64,000 nt of DNA from Candidatus Gemmiger faecavium. Lineage in GTDB: Bacteria > Bacillota > Clostridia > Oscillospirales > Ruminococcaceae. The stretch covers positions 1-64,000 of the forward strand of contig DXFO01000007.1 in the NCBI GenBank assembly GCA_019114415.1, read 5' to 3'. The notes beneath the pieces are model-generated. The model saw only the letters and a list, made by a program, of their open reading frames with translations. It was not told the origin of the DNA and did not search any database. A program made the translations under genes and the position numbers. Shown here piece after piece: positions 24,589 through 33,063 of the stretch (position 1 is the first letter of the stretch; each line of letters opens with the position of its first letter).

Positions 24589-25443
24589 TTAATCTGCGTC
24601 GACCTCGGATTTGAGGATGGTGCCGCTTGCAGCGTCGATCTCGTAGGAGTACTCGGTGCGGCCGATCTCCCATTCCACCTCGTACACCTGGCGGCCGTCA
24701 TCCTGGTCCAGCTCCACTTTGAGCCGGGTGGCGTCGGCTTCCGCCACGCCCGCATGCTCCAGGGCAATGCGCTTGGCATCGTCGGAGGTGATCTGCGTGC
24801 CGGAAGCAGCCGAAGCGGTGTAGGACTCGGCGTCGTAGTCGTAGGACAGGACCTCGCCGGTGAGGGCGTCGATCTCATAGTCGTACTCGGCGGAGTCCAC
24901 ATAGAACTCTACGTCGTAGACCTGGCGGCCGTCGTCCCGGTCCAGTTTGCACTGCAAAAACTGGATGTCGCTTCTCTCGGCAAGACCGGCGTGGGTCAGG
25001 GCGGCCAGGCGGGCGGCGTCCTCACCGATGACGGTGCCGGATGCGGCGGTGCTCTGGGCGGAGAGGTTGTCGGCGTCGTAATCCATGGACAGGATCTCGC
25101 CGGTGACGGCGTCGATCTCGTAGTCGTATTCCTTGTCGGCGGTCCAGAACTCCACGTCATAGACGGCACGGCCATCGTCGTATTCCAGGCGGGTGTAGCT
25201 GCCGGACAGAGCGTCGGCGGTCAGGCCGGCATCCGTCAGAGCGATGCTCTCGGCGTCCGTCTGGGCGATATACTGGGAGGAATCCGCGCTCCCCGCAATG
25301 CCTGCGGTGGTGTTGCTGCTGGGGGACCCGGCGGGGGCCAGCCCGGAGGTCTCTGCGGTGGAGGACCCCATAGCCGAAGCGGTGCAGCCGGTGGCCAAAG
25401 CCAGAAGCAGCGCCATGGGAGCGAACAATGCAGTCTTTTTCAT
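24589..25443 (-). CDS. Triple-PepSY lipoprotein
   Basis: 284 residues. Lipoprotein signal peptide with lipobox LATGC (Cys at residue 20), a Ser/Thr-rich linker, then three tandem PepSY repeats. Each repeat has an ALTDAGL-like helix, a (D)DGRxVYDVEF strand and an EYDYEIDAxTGEILS hairpin (starting near residues 66, 143 and 219). PepSY domains are known as extracytoplasmic protease-inhibitor or regulatory modules. The protein probably sits on the outer face of the membrane. AAAGGAAA precedes the ATG. It is single, with no protease next to it. Confidence 0.88.
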   Translation of the reverse strand: MKKTALFAPMALLLALATGCTASAMGSSTAETSGLAPAGSPSSNTTAGIAGSADSSQYIAQTDAESIALTDAGLTADALSGSYTRLEYDDGRAVYDVEFWTADKEYDYEIDAVTGEILSMDYDADNLSAQSTAASGTVIGEDAARLAALTHAGLAERSDIQFLQCKLDRDDGRQVYDVEFYVDSAEYDYEIDALTGEVLSYDYDAESYTASAASGTQITSDDAKRIALEHAGVAEADATRLKVELDQDDGRQVYEVEWEIGRTEYSYEIDAASGTILKSEVDAD

Positions 25444-25590
25444 AATGGTTTCCTTTCTTTCTCTATCTCGATTTTGTGGTCAAGTGTGTGTGCCCTGTTT
25501 GTTGTGGCTTTATCATACCAGAACAAGATTAAAGAAAGATTAGAAAAAGAGCAATCCGCGAAAAAATTTCAAAAAAGTTTGGGCGAATGC

Positions 25591-26370
25591 TTAGCCGGGG
25601 TAAATTTTGGCGACCTCGTACAGTAGCAGCTCCAGGAAGAGATAGACAATGACCTGATCTTCAAAGAAGTTGTCGGCGTCATCATGGCTGATCCAGGGCA
25701 GGGTAAAGACCTGGGTGGCGTATTTGGCCATAGAAATCTTGGAGTTCATAGTGATTAAGATGATAGGACAACCGTTTTCATGCAGTGAGCGGAGAAGCGG
25801 TTCCCTCCCTGCCAGTCCGCGACCTGCAACGCTAATGACTATACAGAGATCCCTATCAGAAAGGATCTCGGAGTTGTCGGTCATGACAACCCAGTCATCT
25901 GTGGCTTGATTGAAAATCCCAAGTCGACCCAATCGATGGGAAAGCTGCATGGCGGATTGAAAAGTGCGGTTGAAGCCCCAGATCGAGATGTGCCGCGCGG
26001 CACAGATGGTCTGGGCGGCTTTGCGCAGCTCTGCTTCGTCCACGAAGTCGGGAAGCTGGCGGATATAATGAATATAGGCTTCAATGGTAGTCTGCATAGG
26101 GGAGCCGTTCTCGCTCTGTTCGCCGCTGTGCTCAGCACCGTGGGAGAGAAGATACCGGTGCATCGAGAATTTGAACTCGGAAAATCCCTTGTAGCCCAGT
26201 TTTTGGCACAGGCGGACCAGCGCCGCATTGGAGGAAGCGGCGGATTTGGCAATGCCGGAAATACTGTCGCCCAGGACACAGCGGGGGTTGTCCAGGATGT
26301 ATTGCGCCAGTTTCTGCTCCGATTTGGTAAAGCTGTCCTTGTTTTTTTGCAGCAGGGCAATGGGGTCCAT
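25591..26370 (-). CDS. RpiR-family transcriptional regulator of locus A
   Basis: 259 residues: an N-terminal HTH_6 domain (MDPIALLQKNKDSFTKSEQ, then DSISGIAKSAASSNAALVRL and CQKLGYKGFSEFK) and a C-terminal SIS sugar-phosphate domain (from about residue 115; ISIWGFNRTFQSAMQ, DLCIVISVAGRG). RpiR proteins sense phosphosugars. The ATG at 26370 has GGAGG upstream; the longer open frame is noncoding-like. It is divergent from the EIIC operon; a -10/-35 pair at 26436-26464 and a palindrome in its leader suggest autoregulation. Confidence 0.92.
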   Translation of the reverse strand: MDPIALLQKNKDSFTKSEQKLAQYILDNPRCVLGDSISGIAKSAASSNAALVRLCQKLGYKGFSEFKFSMHRYLLSHGAEHSGEQSENGSPMQTTIEAYIHYIRQLPDFVDEAELRKAAQTICAARHISIWGFNRTFQSAMQLSHRLGRLGIFNQATDDWVVMTDNSEILSDRDLCIVISVAGRGLAGREPLLRSLHENGCPIILITMNSKISMAKYATQVFTLPWISHDDADNFFEDQVIVYLFLELLLYEVAKIYPG

Positions 26371-26408
26371 AATGAATCGCCTCCGGATTCCAAACTCAGG
26401 GAACGGTT

Positions 26409-26422
26409 TGGAAAAGTTTCCA
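26409..26422. promoter_or_regulatory. Palindromic operator candidate in the rpiR leader (locus A)
   Basis: TGGAAA-AG-TTTCCA, a perfect inverted repeat about 14 bases downstream of the rpiR -10 box, in a position that would block transcription of the regulator. Confidence 0.55.
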
Positions 26423-26435
26423 CTCGTTTGATTCC

Positions 26436-26464
26436 ATGATACCCTACATGCGGGGAAAAAGCAA
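26436..26464 (-). promoter_or_regulatory. Promoter of the locus A rpiR gene
   Basis: On the minus strand TTGCTT and TATCAT are separated by 17 bases, about 66 bases before the regulator's start codon. Confidence 0.55.
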
Positions 26465-26586
26465 CAGCGAAACCGGTGGAAATCATAGAATGGAAAGAAA
26501 AAAGTTTCGACTAAAGAACGAAACATCGAACTCTATTGTTGAAACTGCTAAAAATAGAAACTGCAATTTGAACATATTTCCGAAAA

Positions 26587-26600
26587 TGAAAAACTTTTCA
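26587..26600. promoter_or_regulatory. Palindromic operator candidate of the locus A PTS operon
   Basis: TGAAAA-AC-TTTTCA, a perfect inverted repeat ending 8 bases before the -35 box. The surrounding 26500-26640 region contains several more GAAAC/GTTTC half sites. Position upstream of -35 suggests an activator site. Confidence 0.55.
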
Positions 26601-26608
26601 AAAACCCA

Positions 26609-26637
26609 TTGAAAAATGTTCCAAACGGTTTTATACT
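26609..26637 (+). promoter_or_regulatory. Promoter of the locus A PTS-sulfatase operon
   Basis: TTGAAA (26609-26614), a 17-base spacer and TATACT (26632-26637), 77 bases before the EIIC start. Confidence 0.7.
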
Positions 26638-26713
26638 GAAACCGTTGAAAGCCGGTGCGGGCGCGCAGTGCCGGCTGCGGAAATTTACTACGGCCAAAGT
26701 GAGGAATGCAATT

Positions 26714-28012
26714 ATGATGGATAAATTCCAGGCGGCGATGGAAAAAACGCTGATTCCCTTCGCCAACAAACTTTCTGCCAGCAAGATCCTGCGTGCCATC
26801 AGCGGCGGCTTTTCGGCACTGCTGCCCATCATCATGGTCGGCGCCATCGCATCGCTGCTGTCCGGCCTGAACATTGAGGCATACCAGAATCTGATCACTG
26901 CCATCGGGCTCAAGCCTATTATTGCCTACGTCTCCAACTACACCACCAATATGATCGCGCTGTATGCGGTGTTCAGCATCGGCAAGGCCATGGCTGACCA
27001 GCTGGAATGCAAAGGCCAGTCCGTCCTGGTAGGCCTTGTCACCCTGTTCATGTTCCTGCTGGTCATCCCCACCGGCGTGGGCGAAGGCGACACCGCGGTT
27101 GCATCCGCCATCTCCACCTCCTACTTCGGTGCTCCCGGCCTGTTCACCGCTATGATCCTGGGCTGCGTAGTCCCCATCATTTATAACCTGTTTGTCAAAT
27201 ACAACATTGTTATCAAGATGCCCGAGGGCGTGCCTCCCCAGATCGCCAACGGCTTCTCGGCCATTATTCCGGCGGCTGTGCTGACCGTGATCTTTGCGGC
27301 GGTCCGTCAGCTCTGCGCTCTGACCAGCTTCGGCACCCTGAACGACCTGATCTACGGCCTGCTGCGTGCCCCCTTGAGCACCCTGACCGAAAGCCCCATC
27401 ACCTTTGTCATCCTGCTCCTGCTCTGCAACATTCTGTGGTTCTTCGGCATCCACGGCGGCATGGTCACCATGTCTTTCCTGAGCATGCTGTACATGGCTC
27501 CCGCCATGGAAAACCTGGAAGCCATGGCTGCGGGCGAAGCTCTGCCCAACATGCTGACCAATACCTGGTGGTTCACCTTTGCTCAGCTGGGCGGTTCCGG
27601 CGGCATCATCGGTCTGGCTGTCTGCATGTTCTTCTTTGCCAAGAGCGAGCGCTATAAGACCCTGGGCAAGATCGCCATTCTGCCGGCACTGTGCTCCATT
27701 TCCGAGCCTCTGGTCTTTGGCGTGCCCCTGGTCCTCAACGTGATGATGCTCATCCCCATGATCCTCAGCCCGCTGCTCTGCTTCCTGAGCTCTTATATTG
27801 TGACCGTCATTGGTCTGGTTCCTTACCTCAATGGCATCCAGCTTTCCACCGGCACCCCCGTGGTTCTGGCCGGTTTCCTGGCCGGCGGCTGGCAGGCCGC
27901 GGTCTGGCAGATCGTCCTGGTCGCTCTGCAGTTTGCCGTTTACTTCCCCTTCTTCCGCATTGTGGATAAGCAGGCGGTCGAGGAAGAAAAAGCTCTGGCT
28001 GTGCAGGAATAA
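26714..28012 (+). CDS. PTS EIIC, lactose/cellobiose family
   Basis: 432 residues with about 10 hydrophobic segments, the membrane channel of a Lac-family phosphotransferase permease. Family segments include NKLSASKILRAISGGFSALLP at the N-terminus, FFGIHGGMVTM and the SISEPLVFGVPLVLN motif in the substrate-binding loop. A separate EIIA and EIIB follow in the same operon. Start ATG at 26714 (or the next ATG) with GAGGA 8 bases upstream. The substrate is probably a beta-linked disaccharide; the adjacent sulfatase suggests a sulfated one. Confidence 0.93.
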   Translation: MMDKFQAAMEKTLIPFANKLSASKILRAISGGFSALLPIIMVGAIASLLSGLNIEAYQNLITAIGLKPIIAYVSNYTTNMIALYAVFSIGKAMADQLECKGQSVLVGLVTLFMFLLVIPTGVGEGDTAVASAISTSYFGAPGLFTAMILGCVVPIIYNLFVKYNIVIKMPEGVPPQIANGFSAIIPAAVLTVIFAAVRQLCALTSFGTLNDLIYGLLRAPLSTLTESPITFVILLLLCNILWFFGIHGGMVTMSFLSMLYMAPAMENLEAMAAGEALPNMLTNTWWFTFAQLGGSGGIIGLAVCMFFFAKSERYKTLGKIAILPALCSISEPLVFGVPLVLNVMMLIPMILSPLLCFLSSYIVTVIGLVPYLNGIQLSTGTPVVLAGFLAGGWQAAVWQIVLVALQFAVYFPFFRIVDKQAVEEEKALAVQE

Positions 28013-28108
28013 GATTTTTTCAAACAATACCACGGAAACATCCGCGGCGGCAGCTCCCCACCCCGGTACGGGGGTGGGGGATTCCGCCTGAAAGGGAGTG
28101 GACCTGAT

Positions 28109-29599
28109 ATGAGCAAGAAACCCAATATCGTCTGGTTCGTTGCCGACCAGATGCGCTGTGACTCCATGGCGCATATGGGCAACCCGGCGGCCAGTACCCC
28201 CAATCTGGACGCACTGGCCCAGGAGGGCGTCAGCTTCTCCAATGCCTACTGCCAGAACCCCGTCTGTGTTCCCAGCCGGTGCAGCTTTCTGACCGGATGG
28301 TATCCCCACACCATGGGACACCGCACCATGCATTACATGATGCGCAAAGAGGACCCCAACATCCTCAAGACTATGAAGGACAATGGCTACGAGGTGGTGT
28401 GGATCGGCCGCAACGACTTTATCCCCGGCAGCTGGGCCAAGACCGACTACTGCGACAAGTTCTATGACGGCAGTGATCTGGTGGAAAAGAGCGCCGTGGA
28501 AGGCGGTAAAATGCAGTTTGCCATGATGGGGGATACCAAGCCCGAAGTCGTGCCGGTGATGCAGGACTTCCAGAACCGGTATTCCTTCTATCTGGGACGC
28601 TTCCCGAAACATTCGCTGGACGAGACCTTTGACTGGAACTGCGTCAACGCAGCGCTGAACTATCTGGAAGAGCGCGCCGCCCAGCCGGATGCAAAACCCT
28701 TCTTCCTGTACTGCACCCTCAGCTACCCCCATCCGCCCTACGGCTGTGAGGAGCCGTGGTATTCTCTCATTGACCGCACCAAGCTGCTGCCCCGCCGCCC
28801 CGATCTGGAAACGCTGGAAGGCAAAGCGGGCATCCTTAAAGGCATCCGCGCAAAACAGGGGCTGCAAAACTGGACGGAAGAGCAGTATAATGAACTCAGG
28901 GCCGTCTACCTGGGCATGGTGGCCCGGTTCGATCACCAGCTGGGCCTGGTGGTGGACAAACTCAAGGAGACCGGCGTTTACGACGATACCAGCGTCTTTG
29001 TGTTCAGCGACCACGGTGACCTGACCGGCGACTACGGTATCACCGAGAAATGCCAGAACAGCTTTGAGGACCCCCTCACCAATGTGCCGCTTATCGTCAA
29101 GCCGGCGGCGGACCTGCCGGTCAAACCCGGCAAGAACGACGCCCTGGTCCAGCTCAACGACCTGCCCGCCACCGTCTGGGAGATGACCGGCGTGCAGCCG
29201 GACTATATCCAGTTCGGGCAGTCGCTGTGCAATACCATCGCCACCGGCGAAGCCCATCGTGATGCGGTGTTCTGCGAGGGCGGACGCATTCACGGGGAGG
29301 TCCAGGCCATGGAGCCGGAGCACGGCCCCGAGTCGCCCTACTGGCCCCGCATCTCCACCCAGCACGAGAGCGACGCCGCCCACACCAAAGGCTGCATGAT
29401 CCGTATGGGAGACCTCAAGTACATCATGCGCCTGTACGAACCGGATCAGCTGTATGATCTGGCCAATGACCCGGAAGAACTGGTCAACCGCATTGACGAC
29501 CCGGCATACGCCGACCGCCTGCGGGAACTGCGCGGCCGGATGCTGCGCTTCTATATGGAGACGGGAGATTTTGTCCCCACCAAAATGGACAAACGCTGA
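28109..29599 (+). CDS. Type I sulfatase without signal peptide (locus A)
   Basis: 496 residues of the alkaline-phosphatase superfamily sulfatases. The formylglycine motif is C53-V-P-S-R57 (CVPSRCSFLTG). Metal ligands are visible in NIVWFVADQMR and FVFSDHGDLTGDYG. It hydrolyses sulfate esters after the Cys is converted to formylglycine by an anaerobic sulfatase-maturating enzyme; no such gene is in this window. There is no signal peptide or membrane segment, so it should act in the cytoplasm on a sugar already imported by the PTS. It lies between EIIC and EIIA/EIIB of one operon. GGGAG precedes the ATG. Confidence 0.93.
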   Translation: MSKKPNIVWFVADQMRCDSMAHMGNPAASTPNLDALAQEGVSFSNAYCQNPVCVPSRCSFLTGWYPHTMGHRTMHYMMRKEDPNILKTMKDNGYEVVWIGRNDFIPGSWAKTDYCDKFYDGSDLVEKSAVEGGKMQFAMMGDTKPEVVPVMQDFQNRYSFYLGRFPKHSLDETFDWNCVNAALNYLEERAAQPDAKPFFLYCTLSYPHPPYGCEEPWYSLIDRTKLLPRRPDLETLEGKAGILKGIRAKQGLQNWTEEQYNELRAVYLGMVARFDHQLGLVVDKLKETGVYDDTSVFVFSDHGDLTGDYGITEKCQNSFEDPLTNVPLIVKPAADLPVKPGKNDALVQLNDLPATVWEMTGVQPDYIQFGQSLCNTIATGEAHRDAVFCEGGRIHGEVQAMEPEHGPESPYWPRISTQHESDAAHTKGCMIRMGDLKYIMRLYEPDQLYDLANDPEELVNRIDDPAYADRLRELRGRMLRFYMETGDFVPTKMDKR

Positions 29600-29611
29600 G
29601 GAGGCAGAAAA

Positions 29612-29941
29612 ATGGAGATCAATCAGGATCAGTACGATGAACTTGTCATGAACCTGGTCGTGGAGGGCGGCAATGCCCGCAGCCTGGCCATGGAAGCCAT
29701 CCAGGAAGCCAAGAAGGGCAACCTGGACCGCGCCGACGAACTGCTCAAGGAGTGCGACGCCGCATTGGTGGAGGCGCACAATGCCCAGACCGACATGATC
29801 CAGGCGGAGATCCGGGGTGAACATATCCCCGTCATGCTGCTGATGGTGCATGCACAGGATCACCTGATGGACGCCATGGCCGTCAAGGACCTGGCCACCG
29901 AGATCGTCGACCTTTACCGCAAAATGGGCGAAAAAGCCTGA
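29612..29941 (+). CDS. PTS EIIA, lactose/cellobiose family
   Basis: 109 residues, all helical, of the LacF/ChbA family that forms trimers. The phosphorylated His is in LLMVHAQDHLMDAM (H80, with H84 nearby). It carries the phosphate from HPr to EIIB. GAGGAGG lies before the ATG, 12 bases after the sulfatase stop. Between sulfatase and EIIB, it shows that the sulfatase is embedded in the transport operon. Confidence 0.95.
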   Translation: MEINQDQYDELVMNLVVEGGNARSLAMEAIQEAKKGNLDRADELLKECDAALVEAHNAQTDMIQAEIRGEHIPVMLLMVHAQDHLMDAMAVKDLATEIVDLYRKMGEKA

Positions 29942-29955
29942 AGGAGGATACCTTT

Positions 29956-30258
29956 ATGAAAAACATTGTTCTGTTCTGTGCCGCAGGCATGTCCACCAGT
30001 CTGCTGGTGTCCAAAATGCAGGCTGCTGCCAAGGAACTGGGCGTTGACTGCCAGATCGCGGCATACAGCCTCAACGAGCTGACCGCCAAGGGTGCCGACG
30101 CCGACTGCATCCTGCTAGGACCCCAGGTCCGCTACCAGAAGGACAAGGTCACCGCTGCCTACCCCGACAAGCCGGTGGCTGTCATCGACATGCGGCTGTA
30201 CGGCATGATGAAGGGCAAAGAGGTGCTTCAGGAAGCTCTGAAAATGATGGGCTGCTGA
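29956..30258 (+). CDS. PTS EIIB, lactose/cellobiose family
   Basis: 100 residues. The phosphorylated Cys is C8 in KNIVLFCAAGMSTSLLV, followed by the P-loop-like AGMSTS, the classic Lac-family EIIB opening. It transfers phosphate to the sugar moved by the EIIC of the same operon. AAGGAGG is 7 bases upstream. It is the last gene before a strong terminator. Confidence 0.96.
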   Translation: MKNIVLFCAAGMSTSLLVSKMQAAAKELGVDCQIAAYSLNELTAKGADADCILLGPQVRYQKDKVTAAYPDKPVAVIDMRLYGMMKGKEVLQEALKMMGC

Positions 30259-30300
30259 CCTGGTGACTGCATTCCTCCGTGCCGCCTGCCGGAGACGGAG

Positions 30301-30341
30301 AAAGAGGGCGGGCGCAGACAGATCCTGCGCCCGCCCTCTTT
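30301..30341. terminator. Bidirectional terminator between loci A and B
   Basis: AAAGAGGGCGGGCGCAG pairs perfectly with CTGCGCCCGCCCTCTTT, between EIIB and the convergent locus B regulator. Confidence 0.92.
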
Positions 30342-30363
30342 ATGTTATTGGTTTGGCTGCGGG

Positions 30364-31137
30364 TCATTCCGTGACCGGGAGACCCTGACCTTTGTCCGGC
30401 ACGGGAAAATTTTTGTGCATTGCCTCGATCAGCAGTTCAATAAAGGTAAAGAAGGTGATCTCGTCGTCCAGCAGATACCCGGTGGAGGCGTGGCTGATGC
30501 GCGGCAGCAAAAAGACATCGTCCACCAGCTTGGAAATGGGAGCCTGGGATGTCATGGTGACCAGCGCCACCCGGACGCCGTTTTGCCGGTAGGGGATGAC
30601 CACATCCCGGTAGGTGTTCTGTCCGCTGATGGAGAAGATCACCACCACGTCGCCCTGTTTCAGAACGCTTTGATAGCCTTCCATCAGAGTGACATCGCTC
30701 AGGGCGTTGCAGTCCAGACCGAACCGGTTCAGCCGGAACGCCAGCTGCTGTGCGGCCATGCCCGAGTGAAGCTGCCCCAAAGCCAGAATGTGGTTGGCAC
30801 GCAGCAGGTCCTTGGCCAGACTGGCCAGCGGCTCCGATGCGTACAGCGATTCCATGCGCTGCAGTTCATCCAGATAGATCTGCAGGGTGGTGCGGCCCGA
30901 CGCATCGGGGGCGGCAGGCTCGGCACGCAGGGCGTAGCGGAACTCCGCGTATCCGCGAAAGCCCAGCTTCTGACACAGGCGGATCACCGCGCTGCGGGAG
31001 GACCCGGAACTTTCGGCAATGGCCTCGCAGGTGGTGCGGCGCACGTCGTTGGGATAGCGCAGAAGATAGTCCGCGGCCCGGCGCTCACTTTTTGACAGTT
31101 CGGGCAGCATCTGGCGCAGGGATTCCAGTACGGTCAT
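30364..31137 (-). CDS. RpiR-family transcriptional regulator of locus B
   Basis: 257 residues, HTH_6 (MLPELSKSERRAADYLL; TCEAIAESSGSSRSAVIRL; CQKLGFRGYAEFRYAL) plus SIS domain (HILALGQLHSGMAAQQ; GDVVVIFSISGQN). It is related to, but clearly distinct from, the locus A regulator. The start at 31137 has AAAGGAG 8 bases upstream. The same open frame continues far upstream across other genes, but that part is a GC-driven shadow. It is divergent from the EIIBC operon with an operator overlapping its own -35 box, implying autorepression. Confidence 0.92.
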   Translation of the reverse strand: MTVLESLRQMLPELSKSERRAADYLLRYPNDVRRTTCEAIAESSGSSRSAVIRLCQKLGFRGYAEFRYALRAEPAAPDASGRTTLQIYLDELQRMESLYASEPLASLAKDLLRANHILALGQLHSGMAAQQLAFRLNRFGLDCNALSDVTLMEGYQSVLKQGDVVVIFSISGQNTYRDVVIPYRQNGVRVALVTMTSQAPISKLVDDVFLLPRISHASTGYLLDDEITFFTFIELLIEAMHKNFPVPDKGQGLPVTE

Positions 31138-31192
31138 GATAAACTCCTTTCCGACGGCTGGCGCCGGCTTACAGAACGGGATTCCTGATTCC

Positions 31193-31222
31193 AGTATAGC
31201 AGAGTGGTTGCTCAATGTCCAA
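31193..31222 (-). promoter_or_regulatory. Promoter of the locus B rpiR gene
   Basis: On the minus strand TTGGAC and TATACT with an 18-base spacer. The -35 lies inside the palindrome at 31216-31231. Confidence 0.5.
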
Positions 31223-31267
31223 TCCTGGACAAAAATTTGACCCAAACTGGATGTCCAAAACCGGACG
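31216..31267. promoter_or_regulatory. Two TGTCC-N6-GGAC operator copies
   Basis: 31216-31231 reads TGTCCAATCCTGGACA and 31252-31267 reads TGTCCAAAACCGGACG. A third copy is at 31401-31416. The match in length and sequence suggests one binding protein, most simply the adjacent RpiR regulator. Confidence 0.6.
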
Positions 31268-31400
31268 AGAAAAATGGAAAACTGGACAGGAAACGAGATC
31301 AATAGAGGGAAAATCCGTACAGAAAAAGAAATAAGGACGAAAAAACGAAGAAATGTTTTCCCTGAAACCACCAGGCCAGGGAAGAAGAATACTTGCAAAA

Positions 31401-31416
31401 TGTCCAAAAATGGACG
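31401..31416. promoter_or_regulatory. Third TGTCC-N6-GGAC operator copy
   Basis: TGTCCAAAAATGGACG, the same 16-base pattern as the two copies near the regulator gene, 50 bases before the EIIBC -35 box. Confidence 0.6.
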
Positions 31417-31443
31417 TATGTTCTTGTAAATAACGCAGAAAAG

Positions 31444-31457
31444 TGGACTTTTGTCCA
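31444..31457. promoter_or_regulatory. Palindromic operator candidate next to the EIIBC promoter
   Basis: TGGAC-TTTT-GTCCA, the same half sites in the opposite order, ending 8 bases before the -35 box, exactly as the locus A palindrome does. Confidence 0.6.
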
Positions 31458-31465
31458 AAAATGAA

Positions 31466-31494
31466 TTGCAAAAGGGGGTGGTCCGTGCTATATT
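31466..31494 (+). promoter_or_regulatory. Promoter of the locus B PTS-sulfatase-GH1 operon
   Basis: TTGCAA (31466-31471), a 17-base spacer and TATATT (31489-31494), 69 bases before EIIBC. Confidence 0.65.
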
Positions 31495-31563
31495 GAGGGT
31501 GTCGAAAGATTCCAGGGCCCGGAATCCAAATGCGTATGTAATAAAGGCAGGAGGAAAAAGGTT

Positions 31564-33036
31564 ATGCCGAAAAAGGACTACGCTGCGCTGGCAGCATTTA
31601 TTCTGGACCATGTAGGCGGCAAGGAAAACGTCGTCTCGCTGACCCACTGCGTAACGAGACTGCGTTTTCGCCTGAAAGACGAGGGCAAAGCCGACACCCA
31701 GGCACTGAAAGAGAAAGACGGCGTCATTGACGTCATCCAGAAAGGCGGCCAGTATCAGGTCGTCATCGGCAACGACGTGGAGGACGCCTACGACGCCGTG
31801 ATGGCGCTGGGCGGCCTGGCCGGCGGCGGGGAAGTTCCCGCCGATGACGGTGAGGCAGGCAAACAGAGCCTGTTCAACAGCTTCATCGCCATGGTTTCCG
31901 GCATTTTCACCCCGCTGCTGGGCCTGATGTGCGGCTGCGGTATCCTGAAAGGTCTGAGCGTTTTTCTGGGCGCTCTGGGGCTCATCAGCACCACCTCGGG
32001 CACCTACGTCATCATCAACGCCATCGGCGACGTGATCTTCTACTTCTTCCCGGTGTTTGTGGCCTACACGGCGGCGGAAAAGTTCGGCATGAACCGCTTT
32101 ACCGCCATGGCCATCGGCGCGGCGCTGCTGCACCCCAACATTTCGGCCCTTTCCTCGGCGGAGACGCTGTTCACTGCCTTTGAGGGCACCATCTTCTCCA
32201 CCAACGTCACCACCACCTTCCTGGGCATCCCCGTTCTGCTCATGAGCTATTCCTCCACCGTCGTCCCGGCCATTCTGGCGGTCTGGGTCGGCTCCAAAGT
32301 GGAAAAGTTCTTCAAGAAAGTCACGCCCACCGTTATCAAGATGTTCTTCGTCCCGGCCATGACCCTGCTGGTCACCGTGCCGCTCACTCTGCTGGCCGTC
32401 GGCCCTGTGGCTACCTGGATCAGCGATATCATCGGCAATGTGTTTATGGCAGCCCATGACTTCAGCCCGGTCCTCACCGGTGCGCTGGTCGGCGGTCTGT
32501 GGCAGGTGCTGGTCATGTTCGGTCTGCATCAGGGCATTGTCCCCATCCAGATCAACAACCTCATGACCAACGGCTTCGAAAACGTTATCTGCTGCATGCA
32601 GGCCGTTCCCTTTACCACCTGCGCCGTCGTCTTTGCCGTCTACCTCAAGACCCGCAACAAAAAGACCAAGCAGACCGCCCTGCCTGCCGCCATTTCCAGC
32701 TTCTTCGGCGTCAGCGAACCTTCCATCTACGGTGTCACCCTGCCCCTCAAGACTCCGCTGTTCATCACCTGGGGCTGCTCCGCAGTGGGCGGCGCCATCA
32801 TGGGCCTGCTGGATGTCAAGCTGTACACCATGGGCGGCATGGGCCTGTTCGCCTTCCCGGCGTACATCAGCCCCAACGGCTTTGATATGTCCTTCTACGG
32901 TGCGCTCATCGCTGTGGGCGTTTCCATGGTGCTGGGCTTTGTGCTGACCCTGATCCTGTTCAAGGACAAGGAAGGCGTGGAAGTGCAGGACGCCAAGGAA
33001 TCCAAGGCTGCCGTCAAAAAGAAGCTGGGCCGTTGA
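31564..33036 (+). CDS. PTS EIIBC, glucose/beta-glucoside family
   Basis: 490 residues. An N-terminal EIIB domain (residues 1 to about 85) has its phospho-Cys C29 in SLTHCVTRLRFRL, the family signature. A linker follows, then an EIIC of about 10 helices with the GVSEPSIYGVTLPLK substrate-loop motif. There is no C-terminal EIIA domain, so phosphate must come from an EIIA encoded elsewhere. Segments such as GLHQGIVPIQINN fit beta-glucoside or trehalose-type permeases. AGGAGG is upstream. It starts the operon with a sulfatase and a phospho-glycosidase. Confidence 0.94.
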   Translation: MPKKDYAALAAFILDHVGGKENVVSLTHCVTRLRFRLKDEGKADTQALKEKDGVIDVIQKGGQYQVVIGNDVEDAYDAVMALGGLAGGGEVPADDGEAGKQSLFNSFIAMVSGIFTPLLGLMCGCGILKGLSVFLGALGLISTTSGTYVIINAIGDVIFYFFPVFVAYTAAEKFGMNRFTAMAIGAALLHPNISALSSAETLFTAFEGTIFSTNVTTTFLGIPVLLMSYSSTVVPAILAVWVGSKVEKFFKKVTPTVIKMFFVPAMTLLVTVPLTLLAVGPVATWISDIIGNVFMAAHDFSPVLTGALVGGLWQVLVMFGLHQGIVPIQINNLMTNGFENVICCMQAVPFTTCAVVFAVYLKTRNKKTKQTALPAAISSFFGVSEPSIYGVTLPLKTPLFITWGCSAVGGAIMGLLDVKLYTMGGMGLFAFPAYISPNGFDMSFYGALIAVGVSMVLGFVLTLILFKDKEGVEVQDAKESKAAVKKKLGR

Positions 33037-33063
33037 CCCGCAAGATAAGGGAGGCTGCATCGC

